Shown in pieces: positions 12,076 through 22,757 of a DNA stretch of 64,000 nt; the stretch's first letter is position 1, and every line of letters starts with the position of its first letter. The translations under genes and the position numbers were made by a program. The stretch lies in the NCBI GenBank assembly GCA_003427395.1, contig BFEA01000022.1, positions 3,492,948 through 3,556,947 on the forward strand, in the 5' to 3' direction. The stretch comes from Chara braunii. Lineage: Eukaryota > Streptophyta > Charophyceae > Charales > Characeae. Under the pieces are notes generated by a model that ran no database searches, was not told the DNA's origin, and was given only the letters and a program-made list of their open reading frames with translations.

Positions 12076-12076
12076 C

Positions 12077-13497
12077 TTCCACAAGACGTTGGCTCGTATG
12101 AGCCGCCTGTACGTCTGGCCAAAGCACAAGGACTTTGTGAACGACTATGTCGCAGAGTGTCCCACCCGTCAGGAGGTGAACAATGCGAACCACTTGCCTT
12201 ATGGTTTGCTCTAGCCTCTTCCTATCCCTGAGGGTAGTTGGCAGTCCATCTCGATGGACGTTATCAGTCCTCTTCGTCCTCCGACCCCCCGCGGTCATGA
12301 TGCTATCCTGGTCGTCGTCGACCGCTTCACGAAGCGTGCACGNTTTGTTCCGTGCCGCTATGCCATCAGTGCACGTGAGGTCGCCGACATCGTGTTTGGC
12401 GAGTCGTGCGTGACCACGGCTTACCTCTGAGNATCATATCTGACCGTGACCCGCGCTTTACCAGCTGATTCTGGCGACGGCTTCACGAGGTTTACGGCAC
12501 CCAGCTTCGCTTCTCCTCGTCTTACCATCCTCAAACTGATGGTCATACTGAGATCACGAACAGGACTCTCGGAGATATTCTCCGAAAGATTATTCGTGAC
12601 GACCAGCAGTGGGATCTCCATCTTGCCCACGCGGAGATAGCCTACAACCACGCCGTCTCGCCAACCACGGGGATGTCGTCTTACTATTGCGACCTCGGCT
12701 ATCACCCTCGTGTTCCCGCAGACTTCCTCAGACAGTCACAGATGCACCCCAACACGAGTTGTCTCGCGGTGGATGATCAGGTTGCACACATGACGTCGAT
12801 CATGAAGACCGCACATGAGCACATAGCTGCTTCCCAGACTCGCATGGCAACACGTGCGAACCGATCGAGGATGGATCATCCATTCAAAGTCGGTGATGAT
12901 GTGCTTATCGACTCCCGCCACTTACAGCTTGAAGCATACACGCTTCGCAAGTTTCGGTGTCGCTTTTTAGGCCCATGCCGCATCCTCCAGGCCATCGGTT
13001 CTGATACGGCATCTAGCCCGGTCAGCTTTCGTGTGAAGCTGTCCGACTACCTACGCCAGGCTCGTGTGCACGATGTCTACCACGTCTCGTTACTGCGTCC
13101 TTACCGCAGACCGTCTGAGCGTTTCGCTGGACGACCATACGAGCGCCCTCCACCCATCATGGTGGACGACCACGAGGAGTTCCTTGTTTCAGACATCATT
13201 GGTCGCCGAGTCACCGACGACAACCCTCCCCACGTCGAGTATCTCGTACGTTGGAAGAGTTACCCTGATGAGGAGGCTACCTGGGAGCCCCTCGAGCACT
13301 TGCAACACACTCGCATCTTGGTGCGTGCCTATGACCGTGCTCGTCGTGCTTGGTTCACTGCTCCTCCTCCTTGTCCCCCGACTGAGGAGACCGCTGAAAT
13401 CGAGCCTGCTCCATCTGAGGCAGACCTTCAGCAGCAGCCGGATGCTTCTGAGCGTCCACAGCGCACTCGTCGTCGTCCTGTTCGATACGACAATTGA
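12077..13497 (+). pseudogene. pol: Chromovirus integrase with C-terminal chromodomain
   Basis: DDE integrase that would join the cDNA to host DNA. After the plastid insert it resumes with the zinc-binding region (LYVWPKH...CPTRQ). The catalytic core has Asp at 12257-12259 (SMDVIS), Asp at 12442-12444 (SDRDPRF) and Glu at 12550-12552. A TAG interrupts at 12212-12214, a frameshift lies near 12410-12430, and TGA at 12466-12468. From 12673 the frame is open to 13497: the GPY-type module near 12960 and a chromodomain at about 13168-13350 (VEYLVRWKSYPDEEATWEP), then a Pro/Glu-rich tail. The chromodomain is intact. Confidence 0.92.
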
Positions 13498-14950
13498 CTC
13501 TGACTTACCTTGCCACGTCTTTGACTTCTCAGTACTCCATCCACTCCAGTTTTGCTACTTCAACTCGTCGACGTTGCGGCTCTTCCTCGACGGCATTCCG
13601 GACTTCTCATTGTAGACGTCATCGGCAGCTTCATGGACTTCGTCACGATCAGCTCTGCCTACTTCAGACGTCATCACTCTCTTACCACTTTACCCTGTAC
13701 AGTACCATGGTTGTGTCGCATGATGGTCTCCCTTTAGCCGGTTTCCTTTGAGTTGGGCTCTCCCTTGGTATACGCATAGGCATCGGGACCGTAGCGTTGC
13801 CCTGGCTTCCCATCTTACGGATCTAGCTCTGACTTCCCCAACTTAGGAGTCATTTGCATGATTCCCTTACTCATCACCTTTCTACCCTCTGTCGGCCCTC
13901 ACGCCCTAGTTAGGCACCCCCGCATGCTTCATCTAGGTGCGCCCAGTATACCAGGCTCCCTTGTTCCCTTGCATGGTCGACCCTCCATAGCGGTCACCCT
14001 TTATCCGAGCATTACCCGCCCTGATGGTCTATCTGTTAGGGTCATTGGTTCTGTTCGCTCCCAGTTCCCTGCCCTCATTGAGCCTGATGACATGTGTCTC
14101 TCTGTCACTATGTGTGGATGCCCTTAGGAGTTTTCGACCCCTAGGCTGCATTCGCCACCCTCAAAGATCATCCCACCCTTTGGTTTGCGACACACTTCTC
14201 ATGTGACATATGGTTCACTTGTTGTTGTTTGTTGCTATCGGACTGAGGCTACTGCCTCTGACATTTCTAGGATTTAGTTGTTCTGCTTTTGTTGTTCTTA
14301 GGACTTATACACTAGTTAGTTGTTCCCAGACTGATGCTACTGTCTCCAACATTCTAGGATCTAGTTGTTACTACTTTCTGCTTTCCTATGACATGTATGC
14401 TAGTTAGTTGCTTCTGCTTTCCTAAGACATGTATGCTAGTTAGTTCCTTCTGCTTTCACTTAGGCTGTTAGCAGTGACATTGCTGTTTTGTGACATTTTA
14501 TATCCTAGGTTGCATCGCATGGACTCAACATGGAGCTTGCTCCGCATCCTAGACTACTCGTGTTTTCTTTTCTTTGGTAGAGTTCCGTTTCTTGGAGGAA
14601 GCGTGCTCGTATCTAGGCGATCCATCACAGGCCGAGGATCGTGTAGCGGACCTCTGGTTGGCCTGTGAGTCCAGCCCCTTGGCCTGTTCTCACAGGCCTA
14701 TGTTTTATTCGGGGCAGTCCAGTCCAGGCCGATACCTCTGTCGGTACCAGCCATTCCAGTCCAGTCTCGTCAGTCCGCTGGGGTATACCCCAACAGTTGT
14801 CTGTTTTCGAGATCATTCTACACTGGCACGATTTGGAGTACGTGCGTTGGAGTCCTGCGTGGGAGCTGCGTTGTGCCATCTCGCTCCTCCCTCATCCTCC
14901 ATCTCCATCATCATCCCAGGCGGAGCACCACACACGGTGGGTCCGCTACA
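13498..14950. other. Region 3' of the chromovirus pol, no gene
   Basis: Pyrimidine-rich plus strand without a credible gene. At 14255-14460 there is a degenerate repeat with units ending TGTATGCTAGTTAGTT(G/C)CTTCTGCTTTC. It probably contains chromovirus 3' untranslated DNA, but I found no second copy of the 5538-6370 LTR here. Confidence 0.5.
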
Positions 14951-15545
14951 GCTTAAGACTTAGTTTGCAGGAGTACCTTGAGTGAAAATGTGATATGAAG
15001 ATTATTCTTCATGAACTCATAGATTTAGCTTGGGAATTGGTCTGTCTTGTGTTACAGGTCCTCTTGATAATTTGATTCAAGATTTTGACTAGATTCAACT
15101 TGATCCTACGAAGGATCATCTTCTGTTATCACTTATAACAGGTTGGTTGTCGATTCGTCAGTTTACGATTAAACTCCAATCCACTTCGCCACTCAACCTA
15201 AAGGTTGTAGTCTTGTGATTTGAAATGTTTTGTTGTGTTTTCGCCCGGACTTTATTTAAATGGGCATTTAAGAAAAGTACTGAGTATTTTATTTTGAGAG
15301 TTGCACAAAGAGTAAGGTTTGTATGACTAAAAGCAAGGGGTGTGAGTGCAGAGAGTGGTTGAAGTTGACCCCGTGTAGTGCATGGAGTTTTGGTTGAATC
15401 TTTGATGTGATTGCAGGTAAGTTTGGTGATTCAGACTTTGGATTTGACTGCCTGCACTCACATACATATATATATGGTTGAGAGGAGTCCGACTATGATT
15501 GTGAGAAGTGATCGTCACATATTTATAACCCTTTATATATATATA

Positions 15546-16700
15546 TATATATCCGTAGGCAGAGAGAGAGAAGAGGACAACAAACGAGGGGTTGTGACAA
15601 ACTGTTTCGTCGGAGTTTCACCGACTCATCAGGAGGCTGAACCCTCAACAGTCTACAAAATCCCCTCACTGATTACACTGTAAATGATAATCTACCTCAA
15701 CCAAAATCAAAGTAGACTATCACTCACCCACACCATATGGAAAACTCTACGGACTGTCGGGTCATACCCCATCACAAGCCAGCAAAACATCCACGAAACA
15801 AAGAAAGGTCTGTCACAGCCAAAAAATACACTCCAGACACGCCACTGACACTAGAGGCACAACATGGCCGTCTAGTAACGGCCCCGACCACTGCCGCTCG
15901 ACCTGACCGGAAAAAAACCGTAGCAGGAAGCTAGGGAAGTTGTAGCATATATATCGTCACAAACAGATATATATATCTATATATATATATGGGGTCACCA
16001 GCCCGTACGTACGGAGGTCCCCAGGTAGACCTCCGTACGTACGGGCGTTCGGGATCCCGCCGAAAATTATTTCGGGGCGTAAAAATAATTATTTTTTTCT
16101 AAATTTGTTTTTGTGAGTTCTCTATGACGTGAGGTACATGCCTGTAAATTTTCAAGTCATTTGGCCAAGCCAAATAAGAATTAAAAATCGCCAAAGATGG
16201 CAGTGTCAAAACGTGCTCGCCCACGTATATTTTCACTTTTTACTTTTTGTTTTCACTTTAGGTCGGAGTCTAAACAATTTTATTATTTCTTGAAACTTTT
16301 TAAATGAGTTTTGTATTATGTGAAGTACACATCTGTAAATTTTCAGGACATTTAGATATGCCAAAAAAAAATGAAAAATCGCCGAAGACGGTGGTATCGA
16401 AAACATGCTCGTGCACTCACTAAATTTAATTCTCTTTTTATTTTTATTTATTTTTATTATTAGTATTTGTTTTTCGTATTTTATTTTTATTTCAAATTTG
16501 GTAAGGAATTCGGATGTAATGCNCAGGCAAATCTTGTTTAATTTANNTTTCTCCATAACATATCNTTTTTTCAGATTTTTNTAATAATTTTTTTTTTTTT
16601 TTTTTTTTTTTTTTTGCGCGTTCGGCCGTTCGACATCCCCAAGGGGTCCCATACATTCGGGTGTTCGGGTTTGGGCAGTTCTATTTATATATATATATAT
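15546..16700. mobile_element. Insertion within the R1 LTR
   Basis: Flanked on both sides by (TA)n. 15557-15650 resembles 57358-57450 (the CCGTAGGCAGAGAG... block). 15960-16690 is AT-rich with a 19-bp perfect inverted repeat and two diverged tandem copies of a ~190-bp block containing GTACA(T/C)N(C/T)CTGTAAATTTTCA and AAAATCGCC(A/G)AAGA. No terminal inverted repeat or transposase is visible, so the class is undetermined. Several Ns and a T25 run lie at 16523-16614. Confidence 0.5.
16001..16046. repeat. 19-bp perfect inverted repeat, 8-nt loop
   Basis: 16001-16019 (GCCCGTACGTACGGAGGTC) is exactly complementary to 16028-16046. Its GC-rich stem stands out in AT-rich DNA. It could be the end of a foldback or MITE-like element, or a transcribed hairpin. 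Confidence 0.9.
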
Positions 16701-17789
16701 GTCTTGAGTATTTCGTGCGGCCTACTGTGACTGCGCGTAAGGGTTAAACGGATTATGCGTTTGAGGGAAGAGGGAAATCCTCTTTTACCTCTTTGCTCCT
16801 TAGAAGTTTCTATGGTTGGACGTTGTAGTCTGTGGCAGTTATCAAAGTCAAACCCCTTGATTTCTCTTCAGGCCCTAGATGATAGAGCTGGTCTCCAGGA
16901 CAATAAGGGACGATTGGCACCACAGGTATGAACCTGTGTACCACCCACTCTCCGTAGGGTGAAAAAGAGGGTGTGGTTTTCAACCGCACATGGCGGTTAT
17001 CCAATGTCGAGGGATTAATCCTTCAAGGCGCATGTCAGCCGACACTTGAGTATCGAATGCGGCCCTCGAGATTAACGAGTTCCGTATGAGTATGGGTACT
17101 ACGTAGTATGCCATCATTGCGACTGCTTGTGTATGCTTGCATTGTGAATCGATATGAGTTAGCCCTGCGTCTGCGCGGTTTTAAATTAAGTCTCGCGCGA
17201 GACGCTATCCGATTTCCACATCAGAGAGTTATGAGATGGCTACTAAGGGACTAAGAGTGTTGTCGTGGTGTTTGTTCTATGTCGTTGTATATGTAAGTGT
17301 ATGTATGAGTGTGTTTTTATTTTTATGTTCTTTAGAGTGGTGTACGCGTGGCGTGTGGGATGCGTCCTAGTCGAGCGGCGACGAGTCGCGCTTAGGACCT
17401 TAGCCCCCAAAATGTCGGTTCGCGTGCGGGTTCAATAGAGGCGTATTACCGCGCGTACCCCCTACGCTACAGCGAACAAGAAACACCATCGGCTGGTCCA
17501 CCTCTGCGATTGCAACTGATTAGTTTTCGTACTGTGGACTGATAGCTCGGCGGGAATACGCTCACCGAAGGGTGGTGACCACTCCCGTAAGGTGGAGGTA
17601 AGTCGTACCTCGCGTAGGCCCTATCCTGTCGTAGAGGTTCGCGAGAGGTATGACTGGCGCACTCGGCCGGAGCAGCTTGCGGAAACTCCATTATGCATTC
17701 GCGACAAGAAATCAGACCAACTCCTGCGTGACGCGGCCGGGAGGGTCCCGCGCTGCCTTGTGCGGTGTCGGACCGATGCGCTCGAAAGG

Positions 17790-17807
17790 TGACGCCGTTG
17801 CCGGGGA
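17790..17807 (+). promoter_or_regulatory. R1 primer binding site, tRNA-Asp type
   Basis: The 18 bases are complementary to the 3' end of plant tRNA-Asp(GUC) except for one G-to-A change at the third base. Position, 2 bases after the LTR end, fits minus-strand priming. The same site follows the E2 and LARD left LTRs. Confidence 0.8.
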
Positions 17808-20008
17808 TAACGGTTCCCTACCGTTGTCCCTGGTGGAACGACATCCGGGTATGAGAATGTGAGAAATAGGCAAAATTAGAAGTTTTCTTTGGAATTTGAT
17901 GGTTAAGCGATTGATGGTATCGGATGGAGAGCGAGTGAGGGTCGACTTTATGAGTTGGTTTTGGTTAGTGCAGTAGGGATAGCACGAGAGTGATAAGCGT
18001 TTTGGTTATGTGCCCATGTACTTTGATTAGTAAGATGGTAGTTGGAGTTGATACCCCTTCTGACCACGATAGTTGACGGGTTTGGACGGTGCTGGTGTGG
18101 TCAAGGTAAGATAAGGTGATGTCGGGCTCAAGACGTCCATTGAGGGAGTTGACCCTATAAGGTACCTACTTTGATCGAAAGGGTTATCTGAGTGGTCATG
18201 AGAGAAGCTTGGTGTTTTTGCATTAGAGTGAGGGCAAAGATGTGTAAGGGAGCCTATTATGTTAGAAGTCGTCGAGAGACTTTAAGGAGGGTTAGGCTAA
18301 GGACGCTGAAAGTTTTTTTAGGAGTATAGACTGAGATCCTGGAGTCTGGGTTCTAAGCGGTTGTTCATCTTATATAGCCATGGAAGTGTGAGGTCTGCCT
18401 CGCGTGATATGTTTCAATTAGGCATACAGGGTGATAGGCAGATGCGATGAACAACAAGTCATGATCATAATGGAAAGGGCTACGGGAAGTAGTGGATTTG
18501 CATGACGTCTTTCTATATAAAGGAGATATTTGATCCTAGGAGGTAGTTGTAGTAACAGTGAAGGGGCTAACGCTTAGACTATTTTGCTCACCCTTGATAG
18601 GGCGATAAGTTGTAGTTGATGTTAGACCTTCGCTTGAACCTTTCCAGGCTTGGACCATCCACTTAAATCTATGAGGTTGGAGCTAAGGACTTGAAACTAT
18701 TATCTTCTAAAGGCATTTTGTCTGAGTTATATGTTGAACTCATCCATATATGCCAGAGTTAATGTAAGTGAGTTTGCCAAGTGTCTAAATTATGCAATGC
18801 TATGTGCTTGATGATTACAAGAAATATTTACATGGCCTATGTATCTGAAGTATGTATTTGGACTTATCAGTCTGCAAGGGTTTATATGAGCGTCTTAAAT
18901 TCAATTATGAACTTATGGCTGCTTGTTAAATTTATGTGTTTGGGTTGCTCCTCAAAGAGGGGTAGAGGTATTGCGCAGAATCCACACCTGATGCGGATTT
19001 AGAGGTGAATGGAGTGGCCACTTCCTCGAGATAAGTTTATTATCAGGGAATGGTCAATGCGTAAGGTTTACCCCAAGGAAGGTTGCAACCCTATGTTATT
19101 ATTCCCCTGAAAGATAACTTTGAAGAAGTTACAATTTTGTCTTGTAAGTAGTAGCGAAACCCACGCTGGAGCCTTGTTCTTGGTCCATAGTGGGGTCTTG
19201 TTATATCCCCTGGATAAGATAGCTACACTACTACTGAAGAGGAGGAAAGTATTTGAGCCTTGTCAGACCATGGCTTATGAGGGAAGCAACAACTACGTGC
19301 CGTAGAGAGGTAGGGGTCGAATCCCAAACTATTTTTGTGTCAAGTGGGTTCACCAACCCAGGATGGGATAGCGAATCCCGGAGCGTGTATGGTGAGGTTG
19401 TTTATTTTGTTGGCCAGGGTATGCAAGGAACGAGTACTGAAATTGGAGGGAGATGCAGTGAGGTTTGATCCTTGAGCGGGGCTCGGGGGTTTGAGATGCC
19501 ATTCATTCTAAAACGGATTACATTCTCCCTCGCCACCGTATACTTCTGTCAAAGTCGGGGAGTAAAGTATGGTATTCTCTCTAGTATTGTGTTTGAGAGT
19601 GCTAATTATTGACGATCGTATCTTTGATCATAACGTACCTATTATATGATATAAGCATATCATTGTGAGATATTTGTATATGCTTTGGGTAACTGACTAG
19701 ATTAAGTGTAGAGCGTTTGATATTTATAAGTATTTCTGATGACAGCCACTAAGGTGATATGTAGTGTTCATGAGTTATTATGATTACAAATTTTTGACAT
19801 CTGTGAATATACTATTACCATGATATATTATCATTATTATTTTCACTAAGTTGGGTGGTCATAAACACCAGAAAGGATGCATTTTTGTGAAGGATGATTT
19901 AAGGCTAAGGCCTTAGAGATATAGATTCTAGGACGCGATTGTCAATATAATAACGGAAGCGTTTTTCTGTGATGGGCAGAACCCAGACTAGAGCGAAGGC
20001 AACTTAGG
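17808..20008 (+). other. R1 internal region, largely non-coding
   Basis: No Gag or Pol domain is recognisable. 19180-19500 resembles the LARD internal region at 47603-47990 (the GTCCATAGTGGG block, a GAAAGGGAGGAAGG-like block, and ACTGAAAT(T/C)GGAGGGA), showing that R1 and the LARD are related. Short ORFs at 18781, 19120 and 19253 are not convincing. Confidence 0.55.
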
Positions 20009-20578
20009 ATGCCTTATGCTAAGGAAGATCCCAATATAGCCTTGCCTGTTAAAAGAGGAGATGACCTCGAGATATCCTTGTCGAGGCAAGTCAAGGAAGG
20101 AGAATATATCTCTTCCTGGTGGAGCGCATTGATAGACAAGGGTATCTTCATCTGGATCGTGTCTGGATTTGATGATGGTCAGGATTGCGCGATCGTGAGG
20201 GTAACCCTATACGGCCCTCCATCGTTTTGGATGTTGCATGGGATTGAGTTGGCGCTTGGGCATGGAAGCTTACTTGCAAGGCCTTTGAGGATAGCTGAGG
20301 GGGCGGTGTCAAAGTGGGCGAGAGACAGAAACCATGAAGGAGAGGAACATGTAGAGAATTGTATAGAGGTCAAGCGTGCAGAAGAGTTTGTACTACCTTC
20401 GGCCCCACTACGAGTTATCTTGCCCGAGTTCCTGGTAGAAAAGTGTTTTGGTGGACAGACAAAGGTAGAGGCCACAGCAGAAGCCGCTTTGAAGACACAT
20501 GAATGGGAGTATGGACGCTATACGTGTGAATTGATATATGACCTTTACCTAGACCAAAGATTTTTACCCCATAGTTAA
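20009..20578 (+). CDS. Unrecognised 189-aa ORF in the R1 internal region
   Basis: Starts at ATG 20009 and ends at TAA 20576-20578. Composition is protein-like: a hydrophobic strand-rich part near residues 45-75 (GIFIWIVSGF, then CAIVRVTLYG), a charged helix-like region around 105-125 and an acidic/aromatic C-terminus. No motif is recognisable. The F-x-[YW]-x-[IV]...VTLY pattern is faintly like the E2 modules, but the D-x-R-x-Y motif is missing, so I do not assign it there. It is the only long ORF of this element between its primer site and the E2 insertion. Confidence 0.4.
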   Translation: MPYAKEDPNIALPVKRGDDLEISLSRQVKEGEYISSWWSALIDKGIFIWIVSGFDDGQDCAIVRVTLYGPPSFWMLHGIELALGHGSLLARPLRIAEGAVSKWARDRNHEGEEHVENCIEVKRAEEFVLPSAPLRVILPEFLVEKCFGGQTKVEATAEAALKTHEWEYGRYTCELIYDLYLDQRFLPHS

Positions 20579-21068
20579 TGACTCAACAACATGGTCAATG
20601 TTGTTGATGCTTATGCGAGCTCCCGTAATCCAGATGAAAGGGGTGTAGATTGAAACGAGATTCGGGCGGTAGCGGGCAGATAGAGAGTACCCTTACGCCC
20701 TGCCAAGTGCGAGTGCGAGGGTCAGTAACATTTGTAGCCACGATTACAACCGACTTATGACTGGCTTGAAAATCCTTCCTATATAGGTTGTATACTGCTC
20801 ATTGTACCCTTACAGTTAAAGCAAGGGTGATTGAAGTTTAGACCTTGTGGTGTGAACGAGAAAGTAGTCATTGTGAATTGAGTATTAACAGTTTTTACTA
20901 ACCTTGTTTGTTTTGAGTCTTCTTGCGCCACAGTCTGATGACCGAATATGTCATCTATTTCTATGGAGACAATGGTAGGATGCACAGTGCCAGCTCCTCT
21001 TTAGAGACTGTGGAAAATGCCAAGGTGAAGCTCTCGTGAGCTAGGCCGTCCTGTTGGCACAGTGTCCA
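20579..21068. other. R1-side flank of element E2
   Basis: No ORF of note. Sequence runs from the R1 internal ORF to the first base shared with the right LTR of E2. No clear target-site duplication of E2 can be read here. Confidence 0.4.
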
Positions 21069-21089
21069 GAGCAGTTTCAATGCTCCGAG

Positions 21090-21400
21090 CTGTGTTAAGG
21101 CTCAGAACAGCGCTCAGAACAGTTGCCAATGTTCATATGGTACTCTGAACTGTATTCAGAACTGTACTCAAAGTTGCACTCGGAATTTTACTCTGAACTG
21201 TATTCAAAACTGTACTCAGTGCGGTTCTCTGAACTGTATTCAAAGTTGTGTTAAGGCTCAGAACAGCGCTCAGAACAACTCTCAATGTTCATATGGTACT
21301 CTGAACAGCATTCAAAACTATACTCAAAGTTGCACTCGGAATTGTACTCTGAACTGTATTCAAAACTGTACTCAATGCGGTACTCAAAGTTGCACCCGTG
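21090..21400. repeat. CTGAACTGTATTC-type minisatellite
   Basis: Short words (CTGAACTGTATTCA, AAAACTGTACTCA, GTTGCACTCGGAA) alternate, and the whole series starting TGTTAAGGCTCAGAACAGCG occurs twice, near 21092 and 21248. One higher-order unit is present in the right LTR (38005-38160). Confidence 0.85.
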
Positions 21401-21593
21401 AGAGTTTTGTTTCTGTGCAAGGACAGTTCACATACTTTGACATTTAACAATCATTTAATCAGCATTCAGTCATCAGCAGTCAGTTACTAGTGATCAGTTC
21501 TTAGCAATCAGTTCCAGCAATCAACTTCCAGCATTCAGTTGGGTAGCCAGTTCTCCAGGACTATCTGGTCAACTTGTACTGGCAAGAGTACTC

Positions 21594-22175
21594 ATGAGCA
21601 CAGTTCAGTCTACGCCGGTCAGTGAGTCGGTGCTGACCAACCTCAATCGGATGTCTTGCAAAGAGGCATTTCATTATCAGTATGTTAGTGCCGCTGGTTT
21701 CAGACAGGGAGATCTGTCAATCTTCGTTGTCCAGACCAGTTTTGCTGATGACACTATCCACGATCTGAGGCCTTACCTGAAGAAGGGCAAGGAGACTCAT
21801 GAGCTTTTCGATCCGGTCTGGATCTCAGCGACCGAATACCTTGACCAGAGAGAGAGGGAACTTGATGAGAGTGGCACTACATTGATTCGTAGTTTCGGGC
21901 CGATGCTTTATACTGACTATCCTAGGCCTCCAATTCCTTCTCTTCTCACAGATGACACAAGTTGGCTGGATGTGATCGGTTTGGCAAAAAGGTACATCTC
22001 CCCAACGGTGATCGACATTGAGGCGTTGACTGAGCCCACTGAGTATCCCTGCCTCAGACGAGGGGTCTTTTCAGTGGACGGGCTGCGTACATTGTGGGAG
22101 GAGTTTTGCTCCATGGTTAACTACCGTGTTATGTGCCTCGTATGGTCGTGCTTAGAGCTTGCTGGCTACAGGTGA
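21594..22175 (+). CDS. LTR-encoded module protein A (193 aa), novel family
   Basis: Complete ORF from ATG 21594 to TGA 22173-22175 inside the left LTR. Layout: FHYQY near residues 26-30, a hydrophobic strand (LSIFVVQTSF, 41-50), the signature HDLRPYL (56-62), a charged helix with DQREREL (84-90), PPIP at 112-115 and Trp124 before VIGLAKRY. A C-terminal extension (140-193) is not seen in the other members. The same signature and spacing occur in the pre-gag ORFs at 23071, 23475 and 24412, so this is a paralogue. The right-LTR copy has CTG where this has ATG, so the start is not secure. Function unknown; no enzyme motif is visible. Confidence 0.6.
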   Translation: MSTVQSTPVSESVLTNLNRMSCKEAFHYQYVSAAGFRQGDLSIFVVQTSFADDTIHDLRPYLKKGKETHELFDPVWISATEYLDQRERELDESGTTLIRSFGPMLYTDYPRPPIPSLLTDDTSWLDVIGLAKRYISPTVIDIEALTEPTEYPCLRRGVFSVDGLRTLWEEFCSMVNYRVMCLVWSCLELAGYR

Positions 22176-22739
22176 CATTTTGTCACAAAGCCTCGGTCTT
22201 AGATTGTACGTGGGCATGGGTCTCGACACCAGAGAAGATCAGTAAAAAGAGATTGAGAGAGACTGACCAGAGGGATGAGTGAGGACTCTTGAGAGGTGCT
22301 GACCATGCTCATTTACATGTACTTTCTGAGATTATTATGAGTTTTCATTCTTCCCTCACTCAATTGCCCCTGTTTTTGCTCGAGTCAGTCAGTCTTATTT
22401 TCTGCATTATTCTTGCTTGATGATTGCCTTCGTGGATGTTTTGTCACAGTTCTCAAAATAAGATTGACATAATTGATGCATGCACAACACCCCATAATTT
22501 TATGATTATTATTTGCATAATTCTCTGCTGTTCCGAATCAAAATAAAAGATTCCTAAGACCGGGGACCGGCGAAGACCGCAATTGAAGGGTCTCGCTCGA
22601 AGCCGGACGCACACAACAGGAAGGGATTTACATTATTTAATTTATTTTATTTATTGCAATCACATACAAAATCCTGCGTGACAGCCTGTTGGCTTTCCGG
22701 TCGCCCGAAGCGACTCGACTGGAAAAAGTGCGACAAAAA

Positions 22740-22757
22740 TGGCGCCGTTGCCGGGGA
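22740..22757 (+). promoter_or_regulatory. E2 primer binding site, tRNA-Asp(GUC)
   Basis: TGGCGCCGTTGCCGGGGA is perfectly complementary to the 3' terminal 18 nt of plant tRNA-Asp including CCA. This primer is known from Athila-type and some other plant Ty3 elements. Confidence 0.92.

Larger units (their letters stand above)
11276..12076. mobile_element. Plastid-derived insert (NUPT) in the chromovirus integrase
   Basis: Base composition changes abruptly from ~50% GC to very AT-rich DNA at about 11275 and back at about 12076. The insert contains a complete psbM-like ORF and an internal rbcL fragment, both on the minus strand, in AT-rich DNA with a hairpin. The flanks are the two halves of the integrase N-terminal region (GLVY...RICVF before, [15 protein letters not shown] after), so the insertion postdates the retroelement. 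Junctions are good to a few bases. The two plastid genes may not have been neighbours in the donor, suggesting joined or rearranged fragments. Confidence 0.88.
5538..13497 (+). mobile_element. Ty3/gypsy chromovirus (degenerate)
   Basis: The domains run in Ty3/gypsy order: Gag with zinc knuckle, protease, reverse transcriptase, RNase H, integrase and a C-terminal chromodomain. The chromodomain places it among chromoviruses, whose integrase tail binds modified histones and steers insertion. The coding region is broken by at least three frameshifts, several in-frame stops and a plastid DNA insert in the integrase, so this copy cannot be autonomous. A 3' LTR is not present directly after pol. It could be lost, or displaced to 54752 by later insertions. 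Confidence 0.85.
14951..17787 (+). mobile_element. R1 family LTR, left copy, with an insertion
   Basis: 14951-15545 and ~16700-17787 match 60284-61983 closely; the intervening ~1.15 kb is absent from the right copy and is an insertion into a TA microsatellite. A tRNA-Asp primer site follows 2 bases after the LTR end, marking this as a 5' LTR. The U5 part has the motif TCCTGCGTGAC and a CCGGGAGGGTCCCG stem, also found in the other tRNA-Asp families here. The exact 5' end is uncertain because similarity runs ~40 bp upstream of the first plausible TG. Confidence 0.75.
21069..22735 (+). mobile_element. E2 left LTR
   Basis: Ends GTGCGACA, 4 bases before the primer site. It starts with a minisatellite of AACTGTATTC/AACTGTACTC words (21090-21400, two ~160-bp higher-order units). 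Compared with the right LTR it lacks about 0.85 kb (right 38160-39000). It contains the ORF at 21594-22175. U5 has TCCTGCGTGAC near 22672, followed by an imperfect stem. Confidence 0.85.

Noticed and set aside
11885-12298. 137-codon minus-strand ORF ending in rbcL sequence
   Set aside because: Only the last ~62 codons are rbcL; the first part is the antisense of integrase. Accidental fusion across the insertion junction.
17592-17862. Short ORFs in the R1 U5 region (also 61725-62135)
   Set aside because: They lie in LTR/primer-site sequence, are not the same in both LTR copies and have no protein features.
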